From assembly GCA_028622995.1 (NCBI GenBank), contig JAJQJQ010000002.1:10602001-10666000 (forward strand): a stretch of DNA of 64,000 nt. Reading direction: 5' to 3'. This DNA comes from Panagrolaimus kolymaensis. Lineage: Eukaryota; Nematoda; Chromadorea; Rhabditida; Panagrolaimidae. A program made the position numbers and the translations under genes. Below are positions 1 through 11,825 of the stretch, in pieces (positions within the stretch are counted from its first letter, which is position 1; every line of letters starts with the position of its first letter). Below the pieces are notes generated by a model, which saw only the letters and a list, made by a program, of their open reading frames with translations, had not been told where the DNA came from and searched no databases.

Positions 1-3000
1 CAAAAAGACATACATAAAAAATGTCAAAAAATAATAAATACAATATTTTATTAATAAAATTAAACTAAAATCCCTCAAATTCAATCAGCTAATCTTTTAA
101 AGTTTTTTCCTCCTCGAAATATGTTGCTGAAGCACAAACAAGACATACATAAAAAAATGTCAAAAAATAATAAATACAATATTTCATTAATAAAATTAAA
201 CTAAAATCCCTCAAATTCAATCAGCTAATCTTTTAAAGTTTTTTCCTCCTCGAAATATGTGGTTAAAGCTTCAAAAAGACATACATAAAAAAATGTCAAA
301 AAATAATAAATACAATATTTCATTAATAAAATTAAACTAAAATCCCTCAAATTCAATCAGCTAATCTTTTAAAGATTTTTCATCCTCGAAATATGTGGTT
401 AAAGCTTCAAAAAGACATACATAAAAAATGTCAAAAAATAATAAATACAATATTTTATTAATAAAATTAAACTAAAATCCCTCAAATTCAATCAGCTAAT
501 CTTTTAAAGTTTTTTCCTCCTCGAAATATGTTGCTGAAGCACAAACAAGACATACATAAAAAAATGTCAAAAAATAATAATACAATATTTTATTAATAAA
601 ATTAAACTAAAATCCCTCAAATTCAATCAGCTAATCTTTTAAAGTTTTTTCCTCCTCGAAATATGTGGTTAAAGCTTCAAAAAGACATACATAAAAAATG
701 TCAAAAAATAATAAATACAATATTTTATTAATAAAATTAAACTAAAATCCCTCAAATTCAATCAGCTAATCTTTTAAAGTTTTTTCCTCCTCGAAATATG
801 TTGCTGAAGCACAAACAAGACATACATAAAAAAATGTCAAAAAATAATAAATACAATATTTCATTAATAAAATTAAACTAAAATCCCTCAAATTCAATCA
901 GCTAATCTTTTAAAGTTTTTTCCTCCTCGAAATATGTGGTTAAAGCTTCAAAAAGACATACATAAAAAAATGTCAAAAAATAATAAATACAATATTTCAT
1001 TAATAAAATTAAACTAAAATCCCTCAAATTCAATCAGCTAATCTTTTAAAGTTTTTTCCTCCTCGAAATATGTTGCTGAAGCTTCAAAAAGACATAAATA
1101 AAAAAATGTCAAAAAATAATAAATACAATATTTCATTAATAAAATTAAACTAAAATCCCTCAAATTCAATCAGCTAATCTTTTAAAGTTTTTTCCTCCTC
1201 GAAATATGTGGTTAAAGCTTCAAAAAGACATACATAAAAAAATGTCAAAAAATAATAAATACAATATTTCATTAATAAAATTAAACTAAAATCCCTCAAA
1301 TTCAATCAGCTAATCTTTTAAAGATTTTTCATCCTCGAAATATGTGGTTAAAGCTTCAAAAAGACATACATAAAAAAATGTCAAAAAATAATAAATACAA
1401 TATTTTATTAATAAAATTAAACTAAAATCCCTCAAATTCAATCAGCTAATCTTTTAAAGTTTTTTCCTCCTCGAAATATGTTGCTGAAGCTTCAAAAAGA
1501 CATAAATAAAAAAATGTCAAAAAATAATAAATACAATATTTCATTAATAAAATTAAACTAAAATCCCTCAAATTCAATCAGCTAATCTTTTAAAGTTTTT
1601 TCATCCTCGAAATATGTGGTTAAAGCTTCAAAAAGACATAAATAAAAAAATGTCAAAAAATAATAAATACAATATTTCATTAATAAAATTAAACTAAAAT
1701 CCCTCAAATTCAATCAGCTAATCTTTTAAAGATTTTTCATCCTCGAAATATGTGGTTAAAGCTTCAAAAAGACATAAATAAAAAAATGTCAAAAAATAAT
1801 AAATACAATATTTTATTAATAAAATTAAACTAAAATCCCTCAAATTCAATCAGCTAATCTTTTAAAGATTTTTCATCCTCGAAATATGTGGTTAAAGCTT
1901 CAAAAAGACATAAATAAAAAAATGTCAAAAAATAATAAATACAATATTTCATTAATAAAATTAAACTAAAATCCCTCAAATTCAATCAGCTAATCTTTTA
2001 AAGTTTTTTCATCCTCGAAATATGTGGTTAAAGCTTCAAAAAGACATAAATAAAAAAATGTCAAAAAATAATAAATACAATATTTCATTAATAAAATTAA
2101 ACTAAAATCCCTCAAATTCAATCAGCTAATCTTTTAAAGTTTTTTCCTCCTCGAAATATGTGGTTAAAGCTTCAAAAAGACATACATAAAAAAATGTCAA
2201 AAAATAATAAATACAATATTTCATTAATAAAATTAAACTAAAATCCCTCAAATTCAATCAGCTAATCTTTTAAAGATTTTTCATCCTCGAAATATGTGGT
2301 TAAAGCTTCAAAAAGACATAAATAAAAAAATGTCAAAAAATAATAAATACAATATTTCATTAATAAAATTAAACTAAAATCCCTCAAATTCAATCAGCTA
2401 ATCTTTTAAAGTTTTTTCATCCTCGAAATATGTGGTTAAAGCTTCAAAAAGACATACATAAAAAAATGTCAAAAAATAATAAATACAATATTTCATTAAT
2501 AAAATTAAACTAAAATCCCTCAAATTCAATCAGCTAATCTTTTAAAGATTTTTCATCCTCGAAATATGTGGTTAAAGCTTCAAAAAGACATAAATAAAAA
2601 AATGTCAAAAAATAATAAATACAATATTTCATTAATAAAATTAAACTAAAATCCCTCAAATTCAATCAGCTAATCTTTTAAAGTTTTTTCATCCTCGAAA
2701 TATGTGGTTAAAGCTTCAAAAAGACATACATAAAAAAATGTCAAAAAATAATAAATACAATATTTCATTAATAAAATTAAACTAAAATCCCTCAAATTCA
2801 ATCAGCTAATCTTTTAAAGTTTTTTCATCCTCGAAATATGTGGTTAAAGCTTCAAAAAGACATACATAAAAAAATGTCAAAAAATAATAAATACAATATT
2901 TCATTAATAAAATTAAACTAAAATCCCTCAAATTCAATCAGCTAATCTTTTAAAGTTTTTTCATCCTCGAAATATGTGGTTAAAGCTTCAAAAAGACATA

Positions 3001-6000
3001 CATAAAAAAATGTCAAAAAATAATAAATACAATATTTTATTAATAAAATTAAACTAAAATCCCTCAAATTCAATCAGCTAATCTTTTAAAGTTTTTTCCT
3101 CCTCGAAATATGTGGTTAAAGCTTCAAAAAGACATACATAAAAAAATGTCAAAAAATAATAAATACAATATTTTATTAATAAAATTAAACTAAAATCCCT
3201 CAAATTCAATCAGCTAATCTTTTAAAGTTTTTTCCTCCTCGAAATATGTTGCTGAAGCTTCAAAAAGACATAAATAAAAAAATGTCAAAAAATAATAAAT
3301 ACAATATTTCATTAATAAAATTAAACTAAAATCCCTCAAATTCAATCAGCTAATCTTTTAAAGATTTTTCATCCTCGAAATATGTGGTTAAAGCTTCAAA
3401 AAGACATAAATAAAAAAATGTCAAAAAATAATAAATACAATATTTCATTAATAAAATTAAACTAAAATCCCTCAAATTCAATCAGCTAATCTTTTAAAGT
3501 TTTTTCCTCCTCGAAATATGTGGTTAAAGCTTCAAAAAGACATACATAAAAAAATGTCAAAAAATAATAAATACAATATTTCATTAATAAAATTAAACTA
3601 AAATCCCTCAAATTCAATCAGCTAATCTTTTAAAGTTTTTTCCTCCTCGAAATATGTTGCTGAAGCTTCAAAAAGACATAAATAAAAAAATGTCAAAAAA
3701 TAATAAATACAATATTTCATTAATAAAATTAAACTAAAATCCCTCAAATTCAATCAGCTAATCTTTTAAAGTTTTTTCCTCCTCGAAATATGTGGTTAAA
3801 GCTTCAAAAAGACATACATAAAAAAATGTCAAAAAATAATAAATACAATATTTCATTAATAAAATTAAACTAAAATCCCTCAAATTCAATCAGCTAATCT
3901 TTTAAAGATTTTTCATCCTCGAAATATGTGGTTAAAGCTTCAAAAAGACATAAATAAAAAAATGTCAAAAAATAATAAATACAATATTTTATTAATAAAA
4001 TTAAACTAAAATCCCTCAAATTCAATCAGCTAATCTTTTAAAGATTTTTCATCCTCGAAATATGTGGTTAAAGCTTCAAAAAGACATACATAAAAAAATG
4101 TCAAAAAATAATAAATACAATATTTTATTAATAAAATTAAACTAAAATCCCTCAAATTCAATCAGCTAATCTTTTAAAGATTTTTCATCCTCGAAATATG
4201 TGGTTAAAGCTTCAAAAAGACATACATAAAAAAATGTCAAAAAATAATAAATACAATATTTTATTAATAAAATTAAACTAAAATCCCTCAAATTCAATCA
4301 GCTAATCTTTTAAAGTTTTTTCCTCCTCGAAATATGTGGTTAAAGCTTCAAAAAGACATACATAAAAAAATGTCAAAAAATAATAAATACAATATTTTAT
4401 TAATAAAATTAAACTAAAATCCCTCAAATTCAATCAGCTAATCTTTTAAAGATTTTTCATCCTCGAAATATGTGGTTAAAGCTTCAAAAAGACATACATA
4501 AAAAAATGTCAAAAAATAATAAATACAATATTTCATTAATAAAATTAAACTAAAATCCCTCAAATTCAATCAGCTAATCTTTTAAAGTTTTTTCATCCTC
4601 GAAATATGTGGTTAAAGCTTCAAAAAGACATAAATAAAAAAATGTCAAAAAATAATAAATACAATATTTCATTAATAAAATTAAACTAAAATCCCTCAAA
4701 TTCAATCAGCTAATCTTTTAAAGATTTTTCATCCTCGAAATATGTGGTTAAAGCTTCAAAAAGACATACATAAAAAAATGTCAAAAAATAATAAATACAA
4801 TATTTTATTAATAAAATTAAACTAAAATCCCTCAAATTCAATCAGCTAATCTTTTAAAGATTTTTCATCCTCGAAATATGTGGTTAAAGCTTCAAAAAGA
4901 CATACATAAAAAAATGTCAAAAAATAATAAATACAATATTTTATTAATAAAATTAAACTAAAATCCCTCAAATTCAATCAGCTAATCTTTTAAAGATTTT
5001 TCATCCTCGAAATATGTGGTTAAAGCTTCAAAAAGACATACATAAAAAAATGTCAAAAAATAATAAATACAATATTTCATTAATAAAATTAAACTAAAAT
5101 CCCTCAAATTCAATCAGCTAATCTTTTAAAGATTTTTCATCCTCGAAATATGTGGTTAAAGCTTCAAAAAGACATAAATAAAAAAATGTCAAAAAATAAT
5201 AAATACAATATTTCATTAATAAAATTAAACTAAAATCCCTCAAATTCAATCAGCTAATCTTTTAAAGATTTTTCATCCTCGAAATATGTGGTTAAAGCTT
5301 CAAAAAGACATAAATAAAAAAATGTCAAAAAATAATAAATACAATATTTTATTAATAAAATTAAACTAAAATCCCTCAAATTCAATCACCTAATCTTTTA
5401 AAGTTTTTTCATCCTCGAAATATGTGGTTAAAGCTTCAAAAAGACATAAATAAAAAAATGTCAAAAAATAATAAATACAATATTTCATTAATAAAATTAA
5501 ACTAAAATCCCTCAAATTCAATCAGCTAATCTTTTAAAGATTTTTCATCCTCGAAATATGTGGTTAAAGCTTCAAAAAGACATAAATAAAAAAATGTCAA
5601 AAAATAATAAATACAATATTTTATTAATAAAATTAAACTAAAATCCCTCAAATTCAATCAGCTAATCTTTTAAAGATTTTTCATCCTCGAAATATGTGGT
5701 TAAAGCTTCAAAAAGACATAAATAAAAAAATGTCAAAAAATAATAAATACAATATTTCATTAATAAAATTAAACTAAAATCCCTCAAATTCAATCAGCTA
5801 ATCTTTTAAAGTTTTTTCATCCTCGAAATATGTGGTTAAAGCTTCAAAAAGACATAAATAAAAAAATGTCAAAAAATAATAAATACAATATTTCATTAAT
5901 AAAATTAAACTAAAATCCCTCAAATTCAATCAGCTAATCTTTTAAAGTTTTTTCCTCCTCGAAATATGTGGTTAAAGCTTCAAAAAGACATACATAAAAA

Positions 6001-9000
6001 AATGTCAAAAAATAATAAATACAATATTTCATTAATAAAATTAAACTAAAATCCCTCAAATTCAATCAGCTAATCTTTTAAAGATTTTTCATCCTCGAAA
6101 TATGTGGTTAAAGCTTCAAAAAGACATAAATAAAAAAATGTCAAAAAATAATAAATACAATATTTCATTAATAAAATTAAACTAAAATCCCTCAAATTCA
6201 ATCAGCTAATCTTTTAAAGTTTTTTCATCCTCGAAATATGTGGTTAAAGCTTCAAAAAGACATACATAAAAAAATGTCAAAAAATAATAAATACAATATT
6301 TCATTAATAAAATTAAACTAAAATCCCTCAAATTCAATCAGCTAATCTTTTAAAGATTTTTCATCCTCGAAATATGTGGTTAAAGCTTCAAAAAGACATA
6401 AATAAAAAAATGTCAAAAAATAATAAATACAATATTTCATTAATAAAATTAAACTAAAATCCCTCAAATTCAATCAGCTAATCTTTTAAAGTTTTTTCAT
6501 CCTCGAAATATGTGGTTAAAGCTTCAAAAAGACATACATAAAAAAATGTCAAAAAATAATAAATACAATATTTCATTAATAAAATTAAACTAAAATCCCT
6601 CAAATTCAATCAGCTAATCTTTTAAAGTTTTTTCATCCTCGAAATATGTGGTTAAAGCTTCAAAAAGACATACATAAAAAAATGTCAAAAAATAATAAAT
6701 ACAATATTTCATTAATAAAATTAAACTAAAATCCCTCAAATTCAATCAGCTAATCTTTTAAAGTTTTTTCATCCTCGAAATATGTGGTTAAAGCTTCAAA
6801 AAGACATACATAAAAAAATGTCAAAAAATAATAAATACAATATTTCATTAATAAAATTAAACTAAAATCCCTCAAATTCAATCAGCTAATCTTTTAAAGA
6901 TTTTTCATCCTCGAAATATGTGGTTAAAGCTTCAAAAAGACATAAATAAAAAAATGTCAAAAAATAATAAATACAATATTTCATTAATAAAATTAAACTA
7001 AAATCCCTCAAATTCAATCAGCTAATCTTTTAAAGTTTTTTCATCCTCGAAATATGTGGTTAAAGCTTCAAAAAGACATACATAAAAAAATGTCAAAAAA
7101 TAATAAATACAATATTTCATTAATAAAATTAAACTAAAATCCCTCAAATTCAATCAGCTAATCTTTTAAAGATTTTTCATCCTCGAAATATGTGGTTAAA
7201 GCTTCAAAAAGACATAAATAAAAAAATGTCAAAAAATAATAAATACAATATTTCATTAATAAAATTAAACTAAAATCCCTCAAATTCAATCAGCTAATCT
7301 TTTAAAGTTTTTTCATCCTCGAAATATGTGGTTAAAGCTTCAAAAAGACATACATAAAAAAATGTCAAAAAATAATAAATACAATATTTCATTAATAAAA
7401 TTAAACTAAAATCCCTCAAATTCAATCAGCTAATCTTTTAAAGTTTTTTCATCCTCGAAATATGTGGTTAAAGCTTCAAAAAGACATACATAAAAAAATG
7501 TCAAAAAATAATAAATACAATATTTCATTAATAAAATTAAACTAAAATCCCTCAAATTCAATCAGCTAATCTTTTAAAGATTTTTCATCCTCGAAATATG
7601 TGGTTAAAGCTTCAAAAAGACATAAATAAAAAAATGTCAAAAAATAATAAATACAATATTTCATTAATAAAATTAAACTAAAATCCCTCAAATTCAATCA
7701 GCTAATCTTTTAAAGTTTTTTCATCCTCGAAATATGTGGTTAAAGCTTCAAAAAGACATACATAAAAAAATGTCAAAAAATAATAAATACAATATTTCAT
7801 TAATAAAATTAAACTAAAATCCCTCAAATTCAATCAGCTAATCTTTTAAAGTTTTTTCCTCCTCGAAATATGTGGTTAAAGCTTCAAAAAGACATACATA
7901 AAAAAATGTCAAAAAATAATAAATACAATATTTCATTAATAAAATTAAACTAAAATCCCTCAAATTCAATCAGCTAATCTTTTAAAGATTTTTCATCCTC
8001 GAAATATGTGGTTAAAGCTTCAAAAAGACATAAATAAAAAAATGTCAAAAAATAATAAATACAATATTTCATTAATAAAATTAAACTAAAATCCCTCAAA
8101 TTCAATCAGCTAATCTTTTAAAGTTTTTTCATCCTCGAAATATGTGGTTAAAGCTTCAAAAAGACATACATAAAAAAATGTCAAAAAATAATAAATACAA
8201 TATTTCATTAATAAAATTAAACTAAAATCCCTCAAATTCAATCAGCTAATCTTTTAAAGATTTTTCATCCTCGAAATATGTGGTTAAAGCTTCAAAAAGA
8301 CATAAATAAAAAAATGTCAAAAAATAATAAATACAATATTTCATTAATAAAATTAAACTAAAATCCCTCAAATTCAATCAGCTAATCTTTTAAAGTTTTT
8401 TCCTCCTCGAAATATGTGGTTAAAGCTTCAAAAAGACATACATAAAAAAATGTCAAAAAATAATAAATACAATATTTCATTAATAAAATTAAACTAAAAT
8501 CCCTCAAATTCAATCAGCTAATCTTTTAAAGATTTTTCATCCTCGAAATATGTGGTTAAAGCTTCAAAAAGACATAAATAAAAAAATGTCAAAAAATAAT
8601 AAATACAATATTTTATTAATAAAATTAAACTAAAATCCCTCAAATTCAATCAGCTAATCTTTTAAAGATTTTTCATCCTCGAAATATGTGGTTAAAGCTT
8701 CAAAAAGACATACATAAAAAAATGTCAAAAAATAATAAATACAATATTTTATTAATAAAATTAAACTAAAATCCCTCAAATTCAATCAGCTAATCTTTTA
8801 AAGATTTTTCATCCTCGAAATATGTGGTTAAAGCTTCAAAAAGACATACATAAAAAAATGTCAAAAAATAATAAATACAATATTTTATTAATAAAATTAA
8901 ACTAAAATCCCTCAAATTCAATCAGCTAATCTTTTAAAGATTTTTCATCCTCGAAATATGTGGTTAAAGCTTCAAAAAGACATACATAAAAAAATGTCAA

Positions 9001-10887
9001 AAAATAATAAATACAATATTTTATTAATAAAATTAAACTAAAATCCCTCAAATTCAATCAGCTAATCTTTTAAAGATTTTTCATCCTCGAAATATGTGGT
9101 TAAAGCTTCAAAAAGACATAAATAAAAAAATGTCAAAAAATAATAAATACAATATTTTATTAATAAAATTAAACTAAAATCCCTCAAATTCAATCAGCTA
9201 ATCTTTTAAAGATTTTTCATCCTCGAAATATGTGGTTAAAGCTTCAAAAAGACATACATAAAAAAATGTCAAAAAATAATAAATACAATATTTTATTAAT
9301 AAAATTAAACTAAAATCCCTCAAATTCAATCAGCTAATCTTTTAAAGATTTTTCATCCTCGAAATATGTGGTTAAAGCTTCAAAAAGACATAAATAAAAA
9401 AATGTCAAAAAATAATAAATACAATATTTTATTAATAAAATTAAACTAAAATCCCTCAAATTCAATCAGCTAATCTTTTAAAGATTTTTCATCCTCGAAA
9501 TATGTGGTTAAAGCTTCAAAAAGACATACATAAAAAAATGTCAAAAAATAATAAATACAATATTTTATTAATAAAATTAAACTAAAATCCCTCAAATTCA
9601 ATCAGCTAATCTTTTAAAGATTTTTCATCCTCGAAATATGTGGTTAAAGCTTCAAAAAGACATACATAAAAAAATGTCAAAAAATAATAAATACAATATT
9701 TTATTAATAAAATTAAACTAAAATCCCTCAAATTCAATCAGCTAATCTTTTAAAGATTTTTCATCCTCGAAATATGTGGTTAAAGCTTCAAAAAGACATA
9801 CATAAAAAAATGTCAAAAAATAATAAATACAATATTTCATTAATAAAATTAAACTAAAATCCCTCAAATTCAATCAGCTAATCTTTTAAAGCTTTTTCAT
9901 CCTCGAAATATGTGGTTAAAGCTTCAAAAAGACATACATAAAAAAATGTCAAAAAATAATAAATACAATATTTTATTAATAAAATTAAACTAAAATCCCT
10001 CAAATTCAATCAGCTAATCTTTTAAAGATTTTTCATCCTCGAAATATGTGGTTAAAGCTTCAAAAAGACATACATAAAAAAATGTCAAAAAATAATAAAT
10101 ACAATATTTCATTAATAAAATTAAACTAAAATCCCTCAAATTCAATCAGCTAATCTTTTAAAGATTTTTCATCCTCGAAATATGTGGTTAAAGCTTCAAA
10201 AAGACATACATAAAAAAATGTCAAAAAATAATAAATACAATATTTTATTAATAAAATTAAACTAAAATCCCTCAAATTCAATCAGCTAATCTTTTAAAGA
10301 TTTTTCATCCTCGAAATATGTGGTTAAAGCTTCAAAAAGACATAAATAAAAAAATGTCAAAAAATAATAAATACAATATTTTATTAATAAAATTAAACTA
10401 AAATCCCTCAAATTCAATCAGCTAATCTTTTAAAGATTTTTCATCCTCGAAATATGTGGTTAAAGCTTCAAAAAGACATACATAAAAAAATGTCAAAAAA
10501 TAATAAATACAATATTTTATTAATAAAATTAAACTAAAATCCCTCAAATTCAATCAGCTAATCTTTTAAAGATTTTTCATCCTCGAAATATGTGGTTAAA
10601 GCTTCAAAAAGACATACATAAAAAAATGTCAAAAAATAATAAATACAATATTTCATTAATAAAATTAAACTAAAATCCCTCAAATTCAATCAGCTAATCT
10701 TTTAAAGATTTTTCATCCTCGAAATATGTGGTTAAAGCTTCAAAAAGACATACATAAAAAAATGTCAAAAAATAATAAATACAATATTTCATTAATAAAA
10801 TTAAACTAAAATCCCTCAAATTCAATCAGCTAATCTTTTAAAGTTTTTTCATCCTCGAAATATGTTGCTGAAGTACAAACGAGACTT
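1..10887. repeat. Satellite array 1, 136-bp monomer, about 80 copies
   Basis: Head-to-tail tandem repeat present from the first base. The motif GACATA recurs at 7, 142, 278 and 414 and last at 10747, giving a 136-bp period with a few 135-bp units. Copies are nearly identical. Main variants are GATTTTTCATCCTCG, GTTTTTTCATCCTCG or GTTTTTTCCTCCTCG; GACATACAT or GACATAAAT; ATATTTCATT or ATATTTTATT; and a junction reading GGTTAAAGCTTC or TGCTGAAGCAC. Each unit carries short dyads (GACAT...ATGTC and TTAATAAAATTAA). The last unit ends in a diverged copy of the TGCTGAAG junction form. No open reading frame runs through it. The left end lies outside the window. Confidence 0.97.
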
Positions 10888-11316
10888 AATATCTTAGTTT
10901 ACACAGCATAATCATTGCGAATTTTTTTTAATCTTTTTTGTATCCATTACCACTTTTTGTTTTTCGATGAAGCTGAAATCTTTTTATTTTTTGATCTAAT
11001 ATTCTATCTTAAAAAGGCTGTAACATTATTTTTTTTATAGCCTTTTTTTAAATTTGTTTTATCATTGATAACTGATTTTTTTTTATATTTATAATTTTAT
11101 TTAACTCCACATTTGTGTCGCGTCATGCGATTCATTCTTTATTATTATTTCATCATTATGTTTTTATCCTATTCTTCCTTCTTTATTTTCCATGCTTCAT
11201 TTTATCCTAAATATTCTTTCTTTCAACTGCGCCGATTTGAAGAGCATACTTTTTGCATTAAAGCAAAAAGAAAACTGTCACAACTGACTCCACAACAATG
11301 CTTATTTATTCGCTAA
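10888..11316. other. AT-rich unique spacer, no gene seen
   Basis: Single-copy T-rich sequence between satellite 1 and the solo LTR. A 67-codon frame at 11113-11316 is rich in Phe, Tyr and Ser, as expected by chance in T-rich DNA, and shows no domain or splice context. GCTAA at 11312-11316 is the left target-site duplicate of the adjoining LTR. Confidence 0.6.
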
Positions 11317-11426
11317 TGTCCATTGGCTGCAAAACTCTGACTAGAAACGGCGGCCCTAAGCATGCGCCATCTGCCATTTTATTTTATGTCAACCAGCGCC
11401 AACTCAAGCCACCATATTTAAATGAC

Positions 11427-11433
11427 TATATAA
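11427..11433 (+). promoter_or_regulatory. TATA box of the solo LTR
   Basis: TATATAA lies about 110 bp into the LTR. Transcription would be expected to start near 11455-11465, upstream of the AATAAA at 11540. It could act as an alternative promoter for the gene starting at 11826. The start site is inferred. Confidence 0.5.
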
Positions 11434-11545
11434 GCTTTCAAGCATTCTCTCACATTTTATAACTATCCTTGTAATTTCTTTTACTCGTTCCTTTTATTTA
11501 TTGTTTCATCGTGTTAATATTTATCGTGCCGGTTGAAATAATAAA

Positions 11546-11567
11546 GGTTTAATTACCCAAGTTTGAG
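11546..11567 (+). other. Perfect copy of nematode spliced leader SL1, followed by GT
   Basis: The 22 bases begin GGTTTAATTACCC and end AAGTTTGAG, identical to the SL1 leader that is trans-spliced to many nematode mRNAs. The next two bases are GT, just as in an SL RNA gene, where GAG/GT is the splice donor. It begins directly after the AATAAA of the solo LTR. A chance 22-base match in 64 kb is negligible. It is probably not a standard SL1 RNA gene: I see no convincing Sm-binding site (AAUUUUUGG-like) in the next 100 bases, and the LTR boundary and target duplication fall only 8 bp downstream. Confidence 0.9.
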
Positions 11568-11575
11568 GTACCACA

Positions 11576-11825
11576 GCTAAGCAACACCTGGCATCTTATA
11601 CATCACCAACAATTAAATCTTAATCCTCAACCGTCTTCAAGACAATTTGAAAGTGTTTTTTATCAAAAATTTGCATAGATAATTCGAAATTTCTTCTAAT
11701 GTATTTTTTTTTGAAATTAGCATTAAAATTTTTCTCTTTTTTCTCGTTACCTCATCGCATTTTTTTTTCTTCTTATTTATTCACTCTGCCTTTTTTTTTT
11801 ATCTTTATTCTTTTTTTTTTTTAGA
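11576..11825 (+). promoter_or_regulatory. Upstream region with polypyrimidine trans-splice acceptor
   Basis: Pyrimidine-rich sequence grows denser toward 11824 and ends in a long T run and AG at 11823-11824, one base before the ATG at 11826. An acceptor immediately before a start codon with no coding exon upstream is typical of an SL1 trans-splice site. The nearest strong upstream donor context is the SL1-GT at 11567/11568 in the solo LTR. Confidence 0.6.

Larger units (their letters stand above)
11317..11575 (+). mobile_element. Solo LTR (259 bp) with GCTAA target-site duplication
   Basis: The segment begins TGTCC and ends CCACA, so it has TG...CA termini. It is flanked by identical 5-bp direct repeats GCTAA at 11312-11316 and 11576-11580. 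Inside, on +, are a TATA box (TATATAA, 11427-11433) and a polyadenylation signal (AATAAA, 11540-11545), in the order expected of U3-R. No gag, pol or second LTR is adjacent, so this is a solo LTR left by LTR-LTR recombination. It is less AT-rich than its surroundings. It shares no obvious sequence with the LTRs at 14881 and 17039 and so belongs to another family. A copy of the SL1 spliced leader lies near its 3' end. Confidence 0.8.

Noticed and set aside
1..10887. CRISPR-like regular repeat spacing
   Set aside because: Whole monomers repeat head to tail with no unique spacers, in a eukaryotic sequence.
11113..11316. 67-codon + frame before the solo LTR
   Set aside because: Low-complexity Phe/Tyr/Ser content, ends in the LTR target duplicate, no splice signals.
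11546..11660. A genuine SL1 RNA gene
   Set aside because: SL1 plus GT is present, but I find no convincing Sm site or SL RNA-like stems downstream, and the sequence is bounded as an LTR with target duplicates 8 bp later. Kept as the alternative to be tested.
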